From an uncultured Saprospiraceae bacterium (GTDB lineage Bacteria > Bacteroidota > Bacteroidia > Chitinophagales > Saprospiraceae), in contig CAKUWM010000069.1 in the NCBI GenBank assembly GCA_934699305.1, positions 1 to 10,856 on the forward strand: a stretch of DNA of 10,856 bases. Direction: 5' to 3'. The notes below the pieces were generated by a model that did not search any database, was not told where the DNA came from, and was given only the letters and a program-made list of their open reading frames with translations. The position numbers and the translations under genes were made by a program. Shown here one piece after another: positions 1 through 7,217 of this stretch (position 1 is its first letter; each line of letters begins with the position of its first letter).

Positions 1-168
1 AAAAAAACATTGATTTCGAGTCGTAAATCGATTCCGTATCATCTTATGCGAAATGTGGGATAAAGGTATTGATTACATAAAATTATACTTTAGCTAAATG
101 ATTTTGTAGCCTATTTATATTTAAACCGCCGGATATATCGCCAATAAAATTTTAGGCTAAAAGTTAGA
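1..168. other. non-coding leader region upstream of the first exported-protein gene
   Basis: No open frame of useful length is seen here. The stretch holds a 7-bp inverted repeat, TAGCCTA at 107-113 and TAGGCTA at 153-159, which could fold the leader into a hairpin, plus a 10-bp palindrome TAAAATTTTA at 145-154 directly ahead of the gene. TGATTTTG at 99-106 matches five of six fixed positions of the Bacteroidota -7 element (TAnnTTTG), but no -33 TTTG lies at the right distance. The gene's promoter is probably here, but its exact position is not settled by eye. Confidence 0.4.
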
Positions 169-219
169 ATGTCGAAAAAATATCATATCTTTATGACTCC
201 TACAAAATTGACAAATAAT

Positions 220-951
220 ATGTTAAAATACTTTCTAATCGCCCTCTCCTTGTGGTCTCTTACATCAGACCTCTATGGTCAATTGGATATAAGGTTATAT
301 AATAGCCCTTTTATTGAGAAAAACAGTATAAAATATTCCACTGCCCGTTATACCGTACAATCATTCAACGTATTAAATCAAACTTCAAAATACAAAAATA
401 TTAATTTCAAGAATTTTCATTTTTCCCTATCATATAACATAAAAAACAACTGGTATCTTGGATTGAGCCTTGGTGTATTACAAAACAAATTGTTTTCTGA
501 ATATAATTATAAAGAGTATTATTTGGGGATTGAGTATAAAGGCTTAGCCTATTCATACATTGAAATCAATGAAACCAAAACGAGTTTTAATGTATTTCTA
601 GAAAAAAGGTTTCTCAAACGCCAGAAAATGTTTATCAATGCAGATATTGGTGTTTATAGAAACGCGACAACCTTATATAAAACATCTAATTTTACCTCAT
701 ATTATGGCAATGAAGATATCAAGAATGCACATTCGATTGAGAATAGATTGGATTATGTCCCAAAATTTGGTTTTCACATGGGATATACCTTATTCAACGG
801 CCCATTAAAACTAGTTCCAACCTTAGGATATAATTTTTATGGAAGGTTTAATTACAGTGAATTAAGTAAACAACATAAAGTAATCTTGTCGACGCAATTA
901 TCCCTTTTTGACGTAGGATTAGGTGTACAATATTCTATCAAATACCACTAA
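220..951 (+). CDS. exported beta-barrel-like outer membrane protein, hypothetical
   Basis: A protein of 243 residues from ATG 220; the frame is also open from ATG 169 (260 residues). I prefer 220 because it puts a compact signal peptide at the N-terminus: a Lys at position 3, a hydrophobic core, and a probable signal peptidase I site after Tyr-Gly with Gln at +1, a common pattern in Bacteroidota. The ATG 169 start would add 17 polar residues in front of it. The mature part alternates polar and hydrophobic/aromatic residues in segments of about 10, separated by turns rich in Asn, Lys and Gly, as in small outer membrane beta-barrels. It ends in an amphipathic strand (VGLGVQYSIKY). I do not recognise a named family. 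The next gene follows within 10 bp and looks like the same kind of protein, so the two are probably cotranscribed. A barrel fold is inferred from residue pattern only. Confidence 0.75.
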   Translation: MLKYFLIALSLWSLTSDLYGQLDIRLYNSPFIEKNSIKYSTARYTVQSFNVLNQTSKYKNINFKNFHFSLSYNIKNNWYLGLSLGVLQNKLFSEYNYKEYYLGIEYKGLAYSYIEINETKTSFNVFLEKRFLKRQKMFINADIGVYRNATTLYKTSNFTSYYGNEDIKNAHSIENRLDYVPKFGFHMGYTLFNGPLKLVPTLGYNFYGRFNYSELSKQHKVILSTQLSLFDVGLGVQYSIKYH

Positions 952-961
952 AAAAATTATC

Positions 962-1705
962 GTGAACAATAAAATTATCTGTACCATTTTTGTATTCCTT
1001 ACATTCCATATTGTAGCAAATGCTCAATACGAACTAAGGATAGGTGTGGGAGGTTACGCATATTATGTTAAGTATGGAAAAGGTTTCGAACCACAAAGCA
1101 ATAACTACCATTACAATTATGGTCCATTAAATGACAATAAAAAAAAATTTACTGAAAAATCGTCTCCTGGCCTATCCATTACGTATTTGCAACCATTCGA
1201 TGATGTCCTTAGTTTGGGTCTTACAGTTGATTTTAATGCGGACAACTTTTTGACGAGTGGATATTCTTTTTTTTCGGATACAACTACTGTGGACAATAAG
1301 AAAACTATTTTTAATTCGAATGTGAATTATACTATTTATGAAAGAATAATGAATGTGCAATTGGTTGTTGAAAGATATTTTGGGCTTAACAGAAATATCG
1401 TAACTTTTGCCACTGTCGGACTTCATAGAAGCAAATGTATTGTCAACATGAATGTGACATCTACCCTCCCTACTGATCCTAATACCAATGTGTTGGAAAG
1501 CCTAAATTTCAGTACAACTAATCTGAATTTAATATATTCTTTGGGAGCAGGATATAAAATTAAAATTAAAAATATTAATTTAATTCCCTCAATAAATTTT
1601 GGCGGAATAGTCTTTCCATCGTATTTTGGCGCGGAATATTACCGGGTAAGAATTAATCCTGCTTTGATCTTTATCCCCAAAATATCAGTAAAACTTCCTA
1701 TATAA
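962..1705 (+). CDS. second exported beta-barrel-like outer membrane protein, hypothetical
   Basis: A protein of 247 residues if started at GTG 962, ten bases after the stop of the preceding gene. The frame opens further upstream at another GTG (923), which would overlap that gene by 29 bp. No in-frame ATG occurs in either N-terminal region; the first internal Met codon lies more than 100 residues in. GTG 962 gives a textbook signal peptide: a short Asn-Asn-Lys n-region, a hydrophobic core, and an Ala-Asn-Ala/Gln cleavage site near residue 21. The mature part shows alternating strand-like segments and many Tyr, Asn and Gly residues, like its neighbour, so an outer membrane beta-barrel is the likely fold. 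No named family is recognised, and sequence similarity to the upstream protein is not obvious beyond the general pattern. It converges on the membrane protein gene at 1735-2235 with a 29-bp gap. Confidence 0.75.
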   Translation: MNNKIICTIFVFLTFHIVANAQYELRIGVGGYAYYVKYGKGFEPQSNNYHYNYGPLNDNKKKFTEKSSPGLSITYLQPFDDVLSLGLTVDFNADNFLTSGYSFFSDTTTVDNKKTIFNSNVNYTIYERIMNVQLVVERYFGLNRNIVTFATVGLHRSKCIVNMNVTSTLPTDPNTNVLESLNFSTTNLNLIYSLGAGYKIKIKNINLIPSINFGGIVFPSYFGAEYYRVRINPALIFIPKISVKLPI

Positions 1706-1734
1706 TCAATACTATATAATGGTGCTTCAACAAG

Positions 1735-2235
1735 CTAAAATAACCTCGCCCAGGCATATCGAATCAATAGTATCAACCCAACAAATATAGCTATAAATAC
1801 CCACAAAGGCACAATGGTCAATGAATATATCCGCACCTTGTCGCCCAACCACAATATCAACAAAACAGATGCTATGATGGTAATCAATTGACTTATTTTG
1901 TCAAAGCCCGGTATATACTCAAATGCAACGTTTTTCCGCACCAACCAAAGGGTCAATACCATGGATAATATTGGTAATATCTGTGTCAATACATCCGTCG
2001 TAAATATATCCTGCCTTTGAAATGCAAATAAATATAGGTTGAAAGCAATCGCAGAAACGCCCGGAATACACACCATATATATCAAAACACTATACACATA
2101 TTTCCAGGGATCAACATCGCCTTCATCTTTGGCAATATACCACATGAGTGCCGCTAACACAGGCACTATCAGAAAATAACCAATGATATATTGCGGCGCA
2201 CTGCCTATCCATTCTATAAATTCACCGAGCGTCAT
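1735..2235 (-). CDS. five-helix integral membrane protein of unknown function
   Basis: A protein of 166 residues with about five hydrophobic helices, roughly at residues 16-35, 46-71, 83-99, 115-131 and 138-159. No signal peptide, no catalytic motif, and no family I can name. Charged loops are short; the longest, at 36-45 (KDEGDVDPWK region), lies between helices 1 and 2. The start ATG follows the exonuclease III stop by 31 bp on the same strand, so the two are probably one transcription unit, but nothing in the sequence links this protein to DNA repair. The short C-terminal tail ends in Arg-Leu-Phe. Confidence 0.8.
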   Translation of the reverse strand: MTLGEFIEWIGSAPQYIIGYFLIVPVLAALMWYIAKDEGDVDPWKYVYSVLIYMVCIPGVSAIAFNLYLFAFQRQDIFTTDVLTQILPILSMVLTLWLVRKNVAFEYIPGFDKISQLITIIASVLLILWLGDKVRIYSLTIVPLWVFIAIFVGLILLIRYAWARLF

Positions 2236-2266
2236 ATATTTATTTTAAACGTACAAATTTATTGTG

Positions 2267-3031
2267 TTAAAGTTGAATTTCCAACGAAATGGGACAATGA
2301 TCACTTCCCATTATTTGATCCATTATAGTGCTGTCAATCATCTTGCCCGAAAGCACATTGTCCACCAAAAAGTAATCCAATCGCCAGCCTACATTTCGGG
2401 CTCTTGCACCAAATCGCATACTCCAAAAGGTATATTGTACTTTGTCCGGAAAAATATACCGAAAGGCATCCACAAACCCCGCATCTAACAATAAATCCAT
2501 GCCATCAATCTCTACCTGCGTATATCCGCTTGTTTTATTGTAATTATCCTTGGGTCGAGCCAAATCAATTTCGCCATGAGATACGTTGAAATCACCTGTA
2601 ACAATTACAGGCTTTCCCTTCCTCAAATCACGCAAATACGCCGAAAAAGCCTTATCCCACTCAGATCGGTAAGGCAAACGAACAAGTTCATTTCCACTAT
2701 TGGGCACATATACATTGACCATATAAAATTGAGAATATTCCAGTGTCAGCACCCTCCCCTCTTGATCATGCTCCGCTATACCTATTCCTTTTGTCACACT
2801 TAAAGGTTGCTCTTTTGTCAAAATAGCTACTCCGCTATACCCTTTTCGTTCCGCCGAATTGGCATAAATATGATAGTCTTTTACGTCTTGTAATGCCGAA
2901 ATAACCTGATCTTCTTGTGCCTTTGTCTCTTGAATACAATAGATATCAGCTTGACTTGACGCCAATTCTGCCAAAAAATCCTTCCCCACAGCAGCACGAA
3001 TTCCATTTACATTCCAACTTATTATCTTCAT
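2267..3031 (-). CDS. xth: exodeoxyribonuclease III / AP endonuclease (APE1/ExoA type)
   Basis: A 254-residue enzyme of the endonuclease/exonuclease/phosphatase fold that cuts DNA at abasic sites and removes 3'-blocking groups in base excision repair in the cytoplasm. All hallmark residues are visible: Asn7 in SWNVNGIRA, Glu35 in IQETK (metal), Tyr108 in VYVPNSG, Asp147 and Asn149 in TGDFNV, Asp219 in GWRLDYFLV, and the Asp244-His245 pair in MGSDHCP. The GWRLDYFLV form is that of the APE1/ExoA branch rather than the E. coli XthA branch. Length is normal and the start is the only ATG ahead of the KIISWN strand. It is probably cotranscribed with the downstream membrane protein gene (31-bp gap). 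Its promoter must lie in the divergent spacer shared with pepT. Confidence 0.97.
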   Translation of the reverse strand: MKIISWNVNGIRAAVGKDFLAELASSQADIYCIQETKAQEDQVISALQDVKDYHIYANSAERKGYSGVAILTKEQPLSVTKGIGIAEHDQEGRVLTLEYSQFYMVNVYVPNSGNELVRLPYRSEWDKAFSAYLRDLRKGKPVIVTGDFNVSHGEIDLARPKDNYNKTSGYTQVEIDGMDLLLDAGFVDAFRYIFPDKVQYTFWSMRFGARARNVGWRLDYFLVDNVLSGKMIDSTIMDQIMGSDHCPISLEIQL

Positions 3032-3104
3032 TTCCTCACTTTATTATTCTGTAAATATGAGAATATTTATCCTCTTTTGACCTTTTATCTATTTTGTCCT
3101 TACT

Positions 3105-3112
3105 CAAAAATA
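3105..3112 (-). promoter_or_regulatory. candidate -7 promoter element for xth
   Basis: On the minus strand this reads TATTTTTG, an exact match to the Bacteroidota -7 consensus TAnnTTTG. It lies 73 bp upstream of the xth start codon, a reasonable leader length. No TTTG sits 19-21 bases further upstream, so the -33 half is missing or weak. The surrounding DNA is AT-rich, so the match could be chance. Confidence 0.35.
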
Positions 3113-3200
3113 ATAACACAAGCAGGCTCGTTATTAATATTTAAATTATTCCAACATTTGTTATTTTGATATTAACTTAAAATATTATGTATATTATACG

Positions 3201-3243
3201 CTAATATTAGTTTGTTATATATATTTTTAAATATAATATTTAA
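3201..3243. repeat. two adjacent palindromes upstream of pepT
   Basis: CTAATATTAG at 3201-3210 is a perfect 10-bp palindrome. TTAAATAT and ATATTTAA form a perfect 8-bp inverted repeat around one base at 3227-3243. The two centres are about 30 bp apart, roughly three helical turns, which would put them on the same face of the DNA. They could be operator sites in the divergent promoter region, but such AT-rich sequence also forms palindromes by chance. Confidence 0.35.
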
Positions 3244-3277
3244 TTTTGAAATAATTATTAATGCCGGAATTTATGGA

Positions 3278-3285
3278 TTAATTTG
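3278..3285 (+). promoter_or_regulatory. candidate -7-like element for pepT
   Basis: TTAATTTG matches five of six fixed positions of TAnnTTTG and lies 72 bp upstream of the pepT start. The 11-base string around it, ATTAATTTGAA, recurs upstream of gnd at 5704-5714 at a similar distance from the start codon. No -33 TTTG lies at the expected spacing. Confidence 0.25.
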
Positions 3286-3357
3286 AAAATCAATAAGTTT
3301 TTTTTCAATTTCATTTATCAATAAATTACTATTTTCACGGTCATAAAAAATGAAAAT

Positions 3358-4617
3358 ATGGCATTTCCAAATTTACAATATACGTCAACTGAGCGATTTT
3401 TAAAGTACGTAAAGATTGATACTCAATCCGATCCAACCAGTTCTACGATACCAAGTACCGAAAAACAAAAAGATTTGGGCAAGGTACTCGTTGCCGAATT
3501 ATTAGAGCTCGGCATCAGTGATGCTCACATGGACGAATATGGATATGTGTATGCCACTGTGCCATCCAATGTAGAACATGATGTCCCTGTGATATGCTTC
3601 TGTTCACACATGGATACAAGTCCTGACTGTTCGGGAACCGATGTAAAGCCCCTTATACATCATAATTTTGATGGTAGCCGTATTGTCCTTCCATTGGATG
3701 AAAAACAGGTTATTACTATAGCGGAACATCCGGCTTTAGCGGATCAGATAGGCAATGACATTATAACGGCAAGCGGTGATACACTTCTTGGCGCCGACAA
3801 CAAAGCAGGTGTAGCCGAAATCATGGATGCCGTATATCAGATGGTACACAATCCTTCAATCAAGCACGGGACGGTGCGTATTTTGTTTACACCGGATGAA
3901 GAAATCGGTCGAGGTGTGGACAAAGTCGATATGAAAAAACTCAATGCCGCCTTTGGTTATACCATGGATGGTGAAACAGTGGGTCACGTTGAGGATGAAA
4001 ACTTTAATGCCAAGGCCGCGGTTATAAAAATAACGGGCGTCGCTGCTCATCCGGGATTTGCCAAGGGTAAGATGGAAAATGCCATCAAGATTCAACAATC
4101 TATCCTCCAGGCGCTACCCATCCATACTTTAAGCCCTGAGACTACGGACGGCAAACAGCCCTTTGTTCACCCAACCTCTGTAAAAGGCAACCTCGAACAA
4201 GCCGAACTCAGCTTTATTCTACGGTCTTTTACCAATGAAGAAATGGAAAGGCTGGAAGATATTTTAGAAGCAATCTGTACCCGTATCAATAAAAACTTCC
4301 CCAATTCAAGCATACAATTAACTATTACAGAGCAATATCGCAATATGAAAGAGATATTGGATCAGCATCCCGAAGTCGTTGATTATGCAGTAGAGGCTGT
4401 CAAAAGAGCAGGTGTTGAACCGGTGAGGACATCGATTCGAGGCGGCACTGACGGCTCTCGTCTTTCCTTTATGGGTCTGCCTTGTCCCAATATTTTTGCC
4501 GGAGAGCATGCTTTTCACAGTAAGGTGGAATGGGTGAGTGTCCAGGATATGCACAAGGCCGTCGATACGATACTTCATTTGGCTGAAATATGGGCCGAAA
4601 AGAGTAATCTAAATTAA
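3358..4617 (+). CDS. pepT: peptidase T (tripeptide aminopeptidase, M20B)
   Basis: A 419-residue cytosolic zinc aminopeptidase that removes the N-terminal residue of tripeptides, feeding the final steps of peptide use. The M20 di-zinc site is complete: His84 and Asp86 in SHMDT, bridging Asp147 in GADNKAG, catalytic Glu181 and metal Glu182 in TPDEEIG, Asp204 in YTMDGE, and His387 in HAFHSK. The segment AAHPGFAKGKMENA at about 229-242 starts the dimerisation/lid domain, and RGGTDGSRLSFMGLP at 361-375 is the usual PepT substrate-binding stretch. Length is close to that of the E. coli enzyme. The start ATG 3358 precedes the typical N-terminal SxTERFLKYVKIDTQS. It appears to be transcribed alone; the next gene is on the opposite strand and convergent with it. 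Confidence 0.97.
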   Translation: MAFPNLQYTSTERFLKYVKIDTQSDPTSSTIPSTEKQKDLGKVLVAELLELGISDAHMDEYGYVYATVPSNVEHDVPVICFCSHMDTSPDCSGTDVKPLIHHNFDGSRIVLPLDEKQVITIAEHPALADQIGNDIITASGDTLLGADNKAGVAEIMDAVYQMVHNPSIKHGTVRILFTPDEEIGRGVDKVDMKKLNAAFGYTMDGETVGHVEDENFNAKAAVIKITGVAAHPGFAKGKMENAIKIQQSILQALPIHTLSPETTDGKQPFVHPTSVKGNLEQAELSFILRSFTNEEMERLEDILEAICTRINKNFPNSSIQLTITEQYRNMKEILDQHPEVVDYAVEAVKRAGVEPVRTSIRGGTDGSRLSFMGLPCPNIFAGEHAFHSKVEWVSVQDMHKAVDTILHLAEIWAEKSNLN

Positions 4618-4700
4618 TCAGTACTAAAAGTTTTTTCAAAATACTTACTGCTGAATTCGGAATACATTACAAATACTCAGATAGTATTACACATTGATTA

Positions 4701-5627
4701 TCAACTTCTATACCATAATATTCCGGCTTTTATCCGTTTAAATAACTGAATTGCAATAAGGTATATTATGGGTGCAGAAATCATACCAGCCAATACATCT
4801 ACCGCATAATGCGCCTTGATATAAACCGTTGCCAATACTAACATGAGTACGTTGGGGATGAAATAAATTACGTATTTTCTTCGGTTGTTCCAAAGCCAAA
4901 TGAGTATGATGATAGATATTCCAACGTGGGAGCTAGGGAATGCAGCTGTCGGAGCTTCGCCATTTTTCTGAATGAGTTTTATTAAGTCACCAAATATTCC
5001 CTTGGAAACGATATAATTTTCAGGTGATTTAAAATAAAATTGCGGACCCATCGCCGGGAAAAAAATAAAAATTGTGTAATACATCAAAAATGAAGTGATC
5101 AATACAAAGCCAAACTCTTCCAATTTCGATGCATCTGACCGATATATCAAAAATATGACTATAAGTGGCATCAGATAATAGGATGTATAACCCAAAAACA
5201 TGAGTTCACTCCATATTGTCCCATCCATAATTTCAGAAAACTTTATAGAAGGTTGATATCCAAACAGTATCTCGTCCCATCGCATTAATAGTGGATCAAT
5301 GACGGGGTAAAATAATTGATTTAACATCGCAGTCTCTTTGTATAGCAAGGTAAGCCCGACATAAGTCGCCACCAAAGTGACTAAGGTTCTGACTTTTTGA
5401 GGTATTCCATGAATGATATTCAATAAAAATAATCCCGCGAAAGTGAGCCTATTCAACCACAACTGCCCTGAAAATATCAAGTCGAATCCCCGCAATACAA
5501 TGATAATTTCCGTATTAATAAAATAAAAAAGGATGCTCAACCAATAGGCTGAAAATCCGATGTTTTTGTTTGATTCGTTGGTATTATTGACATTCACGCA
5601 GTTCAAAAGTAGTATATTTTTTTTCAT
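4701..5627 (-). CDS. PAP2-superfamily membrane phosphatase/phosphotransferase (PAP2_3, Aur1-like)
   Basis: A 308-residue polytopic inner membrane protein with about six to seven hydrophobic helices. The second PAP2 signature is clear, PSSH at 231-234 within APTAAFPSSHVG. The third is HYAVDVLAG at 273-281, supplying the catalytic His273 and Asp277. The first signature (KxxxxxxRP) is absent; its place is taken by FFPAMGPQFY at about 189-198. This, and the DPLLMRWDEILFG stretch at 111-123, are typical of the PAP2_3/inositolphosphotransferase-like branch. In the third motif the usual Ser-Arg before the His is Ala-Thr. Family knowledge suggests dephosphorylation of a lipid phosphate or transfer of a phospho-head group; substrate is not evident. 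The N-terminal 24 residues are polar and Asn-rich, ahead of the first helix. It is divergent from gnd with a 171-bp gap. Confidence 0.85.
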   Translation of the reverse strand: MKKNILLLNCVNVNNTNESNKNIGFSAYWLSILFYFINTEIIIVLRGFDLIFSGQLWLNRLTFAGLFLLNIIHGIPQKVRTLVTLVATYVGLTLLYKETAMLNQLFYPVIDPLLMRWDEILFGYQPSIKFSEIMDGTIWSELMFLGYTSYYLMPLIVIFLIYRSDASKLEEFGFVLITSFLMYYTIFIFFPAMGPQFYFKSPENYIVSKGIFGDLIKLIQKNGEAPTAAFPSSHVGISIIILIWLWNNRRKYVIYFIPNVLMLVLATVYIKAHYAVDVLAGMISAPIIYLIAIQLFKRIKAGILWYRS

Positions 5628-5703
5628 CTTATGTAATGCTTTCCATATCTTTTTTTTGATGTGTTTAATAAATGAATATGCTCATTTTACTAAAGTTTTT
5701 TTA

Positions 5704-5714
5704 ATTAATTTGAA
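5704..5714 (+). promoter_or_regulatory. candidate -7-like element for gnd-zwf
   Basis: ATTAATTTGAA here is identical to 3277-3287 upstream of pepT. Its core TTAATTTG (5705-5712) matches five of six fixed positions of TAnnTTTG and ends 86 bp before the gnd start. There is no -33 TTTG at the right spacing, so this is a weak call. The 171-bp spacer must also contain the promoter of the divergent PAP2-like gene, for which I see no clear element. Confidence 0.25.
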
Positions 5715-5798
5715 CCGTCAACTTTTTCATTTGTTCCATACATAAAATATGCAAACCGAAAACGTAACCCTATATATTCACATTTAATCAATTTTTCA

Positions 5799-7196
5799 AT
5801 GGAAACATATTCTGTAGGCATGGTCGGTTTAGGCACCATGGGGCGCAACCTCATGTTCAATATAGCCGACCATAAGCATAGCATCATCGGCTATGACAAA
5901 GACACTACTAAGGTCGATCAGGTGAAAGCAATTGGAGGATATCCCAATATTTCTGCAACCGATAATATTGCACAATTTGTCCAAAGCCTCGAAAAACCCG
6001 CCCGCATCATTTTGCTGGTCCCTGCCGGTAAAATCGTAGATTACGTCATTTCCGACCTCACACCGCTATTGTCTCAGGGTGATATTATCATAGATGGTGG
6101 AAATTCTTATTTTAAAGATACAGACAGAAGGTACAATGATTTAAAAGCAAAGGGCATCCACTTTATGGGTATGGGCGTATCCGGTGGCGAGAAAGGAGCG
6201 CGATTTGGCCCCAGCATCATGCCTTCCGGTGACTTAGTCGCATACAAAACGATGGAACCCATACTCAATGACGCAGCAGCTAAATACAATGATATCCCAT
6301 GCAGTAAATATATGGGGAATGCCTCTGCCGGTCACTATGTCAAAATGGTACACAATGGAATAGAGTATGGAATGATGCAGCTCATTGCTGAAACTTACGA
6401 TATCATGCACCATGGTTTAGATCTTTCGAACACAGATATTGCGGATACCTTTAATAACTGGTCAAAAAGCGCTCTTTCCGGATTTCTGATTGAGGCTACG
6501 GTCAGCATTTTGCGACAAAAAGACGATGTAACCGGTAATGACCTGATAGATATGATAAAGGACGTCGCAAGACAAAAAGGCACCGGTAAGTGGACCAGTC
6601 AGGATGCATTAGACCTTCAGGTACCTGTACCTACTATAGACATGTCAGTGGTGGCAAGAGACCTGAGTGCCTTTGAGACAGAGCGAAAAAGTATAAGTTC
6701 ATGTCTCAAGCGACCGACTCACACCGATCTTACAGGAATGACGGTAGATCAATTGGGTACAGCTCTTCACCTCGCCTTTTTATTGACTTACAATCAAGGC
6801 TTACATCTCATAAAAATAGCCTCCGATGCCTATCATTATGAGGTTCCGATGATAGATGTGGTACACAACTGGAAAGAAGGATGTATCATCCGTTCTGCGT
6901 TACTTGCCAAATTCGAGAAAGTATTTGAAAAAGACTCCAATAGATCGATGGTGATTACAGACAGCGATATATGTGCCATCATCCAAAATGAACTACCAAC
7001 ATTAAAAAAGGTTGTACTCTTTGGATTAGAAAATGATTTCGGATCTTCTGCTTATGCATCTGTTTTGACGTATTGGAATATGATATCTTCAGCCAAAAGT
7101 CCGATGAACATTATTCAAGGCCTGAGAGACCTCTTCGGTGCACATACCTTTGAAAGAATAGATAAGCCGGGTGTATTTCATCAGGAATGGAATTGA
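5799..7196 (+). CDS. gnd: 6-phosphogluconate dehydrogenase, decarboxylating
   Basis: A 465-residue cytosolic enzyme that oxidises and decarboxylates 6-phosphogluconate to ribulose 5-phosphate, normally with NADP. The Rossmann coenzyme site is GLGTMG at 10-15, at the very N-terminus, which supports this start. The substrate and catalytic residues are visible: VSGGEKGARFGPSIM at 127-141, Lys182 and Asn186 in KMVHNGIEYG, Glu189, and Arg443 and His449 in RDLFGAHTFE at the C-terminus, which closes the partner subunit's active site. KGTGKWTSQDAL at 260-271 is the usual helical-domain signature. Residue 192 is Met where the common YGDMQ motif has Asp; this position is outside the catalytic set. Length is close to that of E. 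coli Gnd. It is followed by zwf after 21 bp, so the two are almost surely one operon. Confidence 0.97.
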   Translation: METYSVGMVGLGTMGRNLMFNIADHKHSIIGYDKDTTKVDQVKAIGGYPNISATDNIAQFVQSLEKPARIILLVPAGKIVDYVISDLTPLLSQGDIIIDGGNSYFKDTDRRYNDLKAKGIHFMGMGVSGGEKGARFGPSIMPSGDLVAYKTMEPILNDAAAKYNDIPCSKYMGNASAGHYVKMVHNGIEYGMMQLIAETYDIMHHGLDLSNTDIADTFNNWSKSALSGFLIEATVSILRQKDDVTGNDLIDMIKDVARQKGTGKWTSQDALDLQVPVPTIDMSVVARDLSAFETERKSISSCLKRPTHTDLTGMTVDQLGTALHLAFLLTYNQGLHLIKIASDAYHYEVPMIDVVHNWKEGCIIRSALLAKFEKVFEKDSNRSMVITDSDICAIIQNELPTLKKVVLFGLENDFGSSAYASVLTYWNMISSAKSPMNIIQGLRDLFGAHTFERIDKPGVFHQEWN

Positions 7197-7217
7197 AAAC
7201 GTATTAAATAAAACAGT

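Larger units (their letters stand above)
3032..3357. other. AT-rich divergent intergenic region between xth and pepT
   Basis: This 326-bp spacer separates two divergent genes and so must carry promoters for both. It holds no convincing ORF. Its core, about 3130-3330, is almost pure A/T with many short A and T runs. Two palindromes stand out: the 10-bp CTAATATTAG at 3201-3210, and TTAAATAT-A-ATATTTAA, with 8-bp arms around one base, at 3227-3243. A minus-strand -7-like element is at 3105-3112 and a plus-strand one at 3278-3285. No RNA gene or repeat family is recognised. Confidence 0.7.

Noticed and set aside
169..219. Start of the first barrel-like protein at ATG 169
   Set aside because: Possible, but it adds 17 polar residues before an otherwise complete signal peptide beginning at ATG 220. 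Not excluded.
923..961. Upstream GTG start for the second barrel-like protein
   Set aside because: It overlaps the previous gene by 29 bp and lengthens the signal peptide's n-region; GTG 962 gives a compact signal peptide just after the previous stop.
4672..4688. AATACT/AGTATT hairpin between convergent pepT and the PAP2-like gene as a terminator
   Set aside because: The stem is 6 bp and AT-rich with no T run on either strand, so it is too weak to call, although its position would suit.
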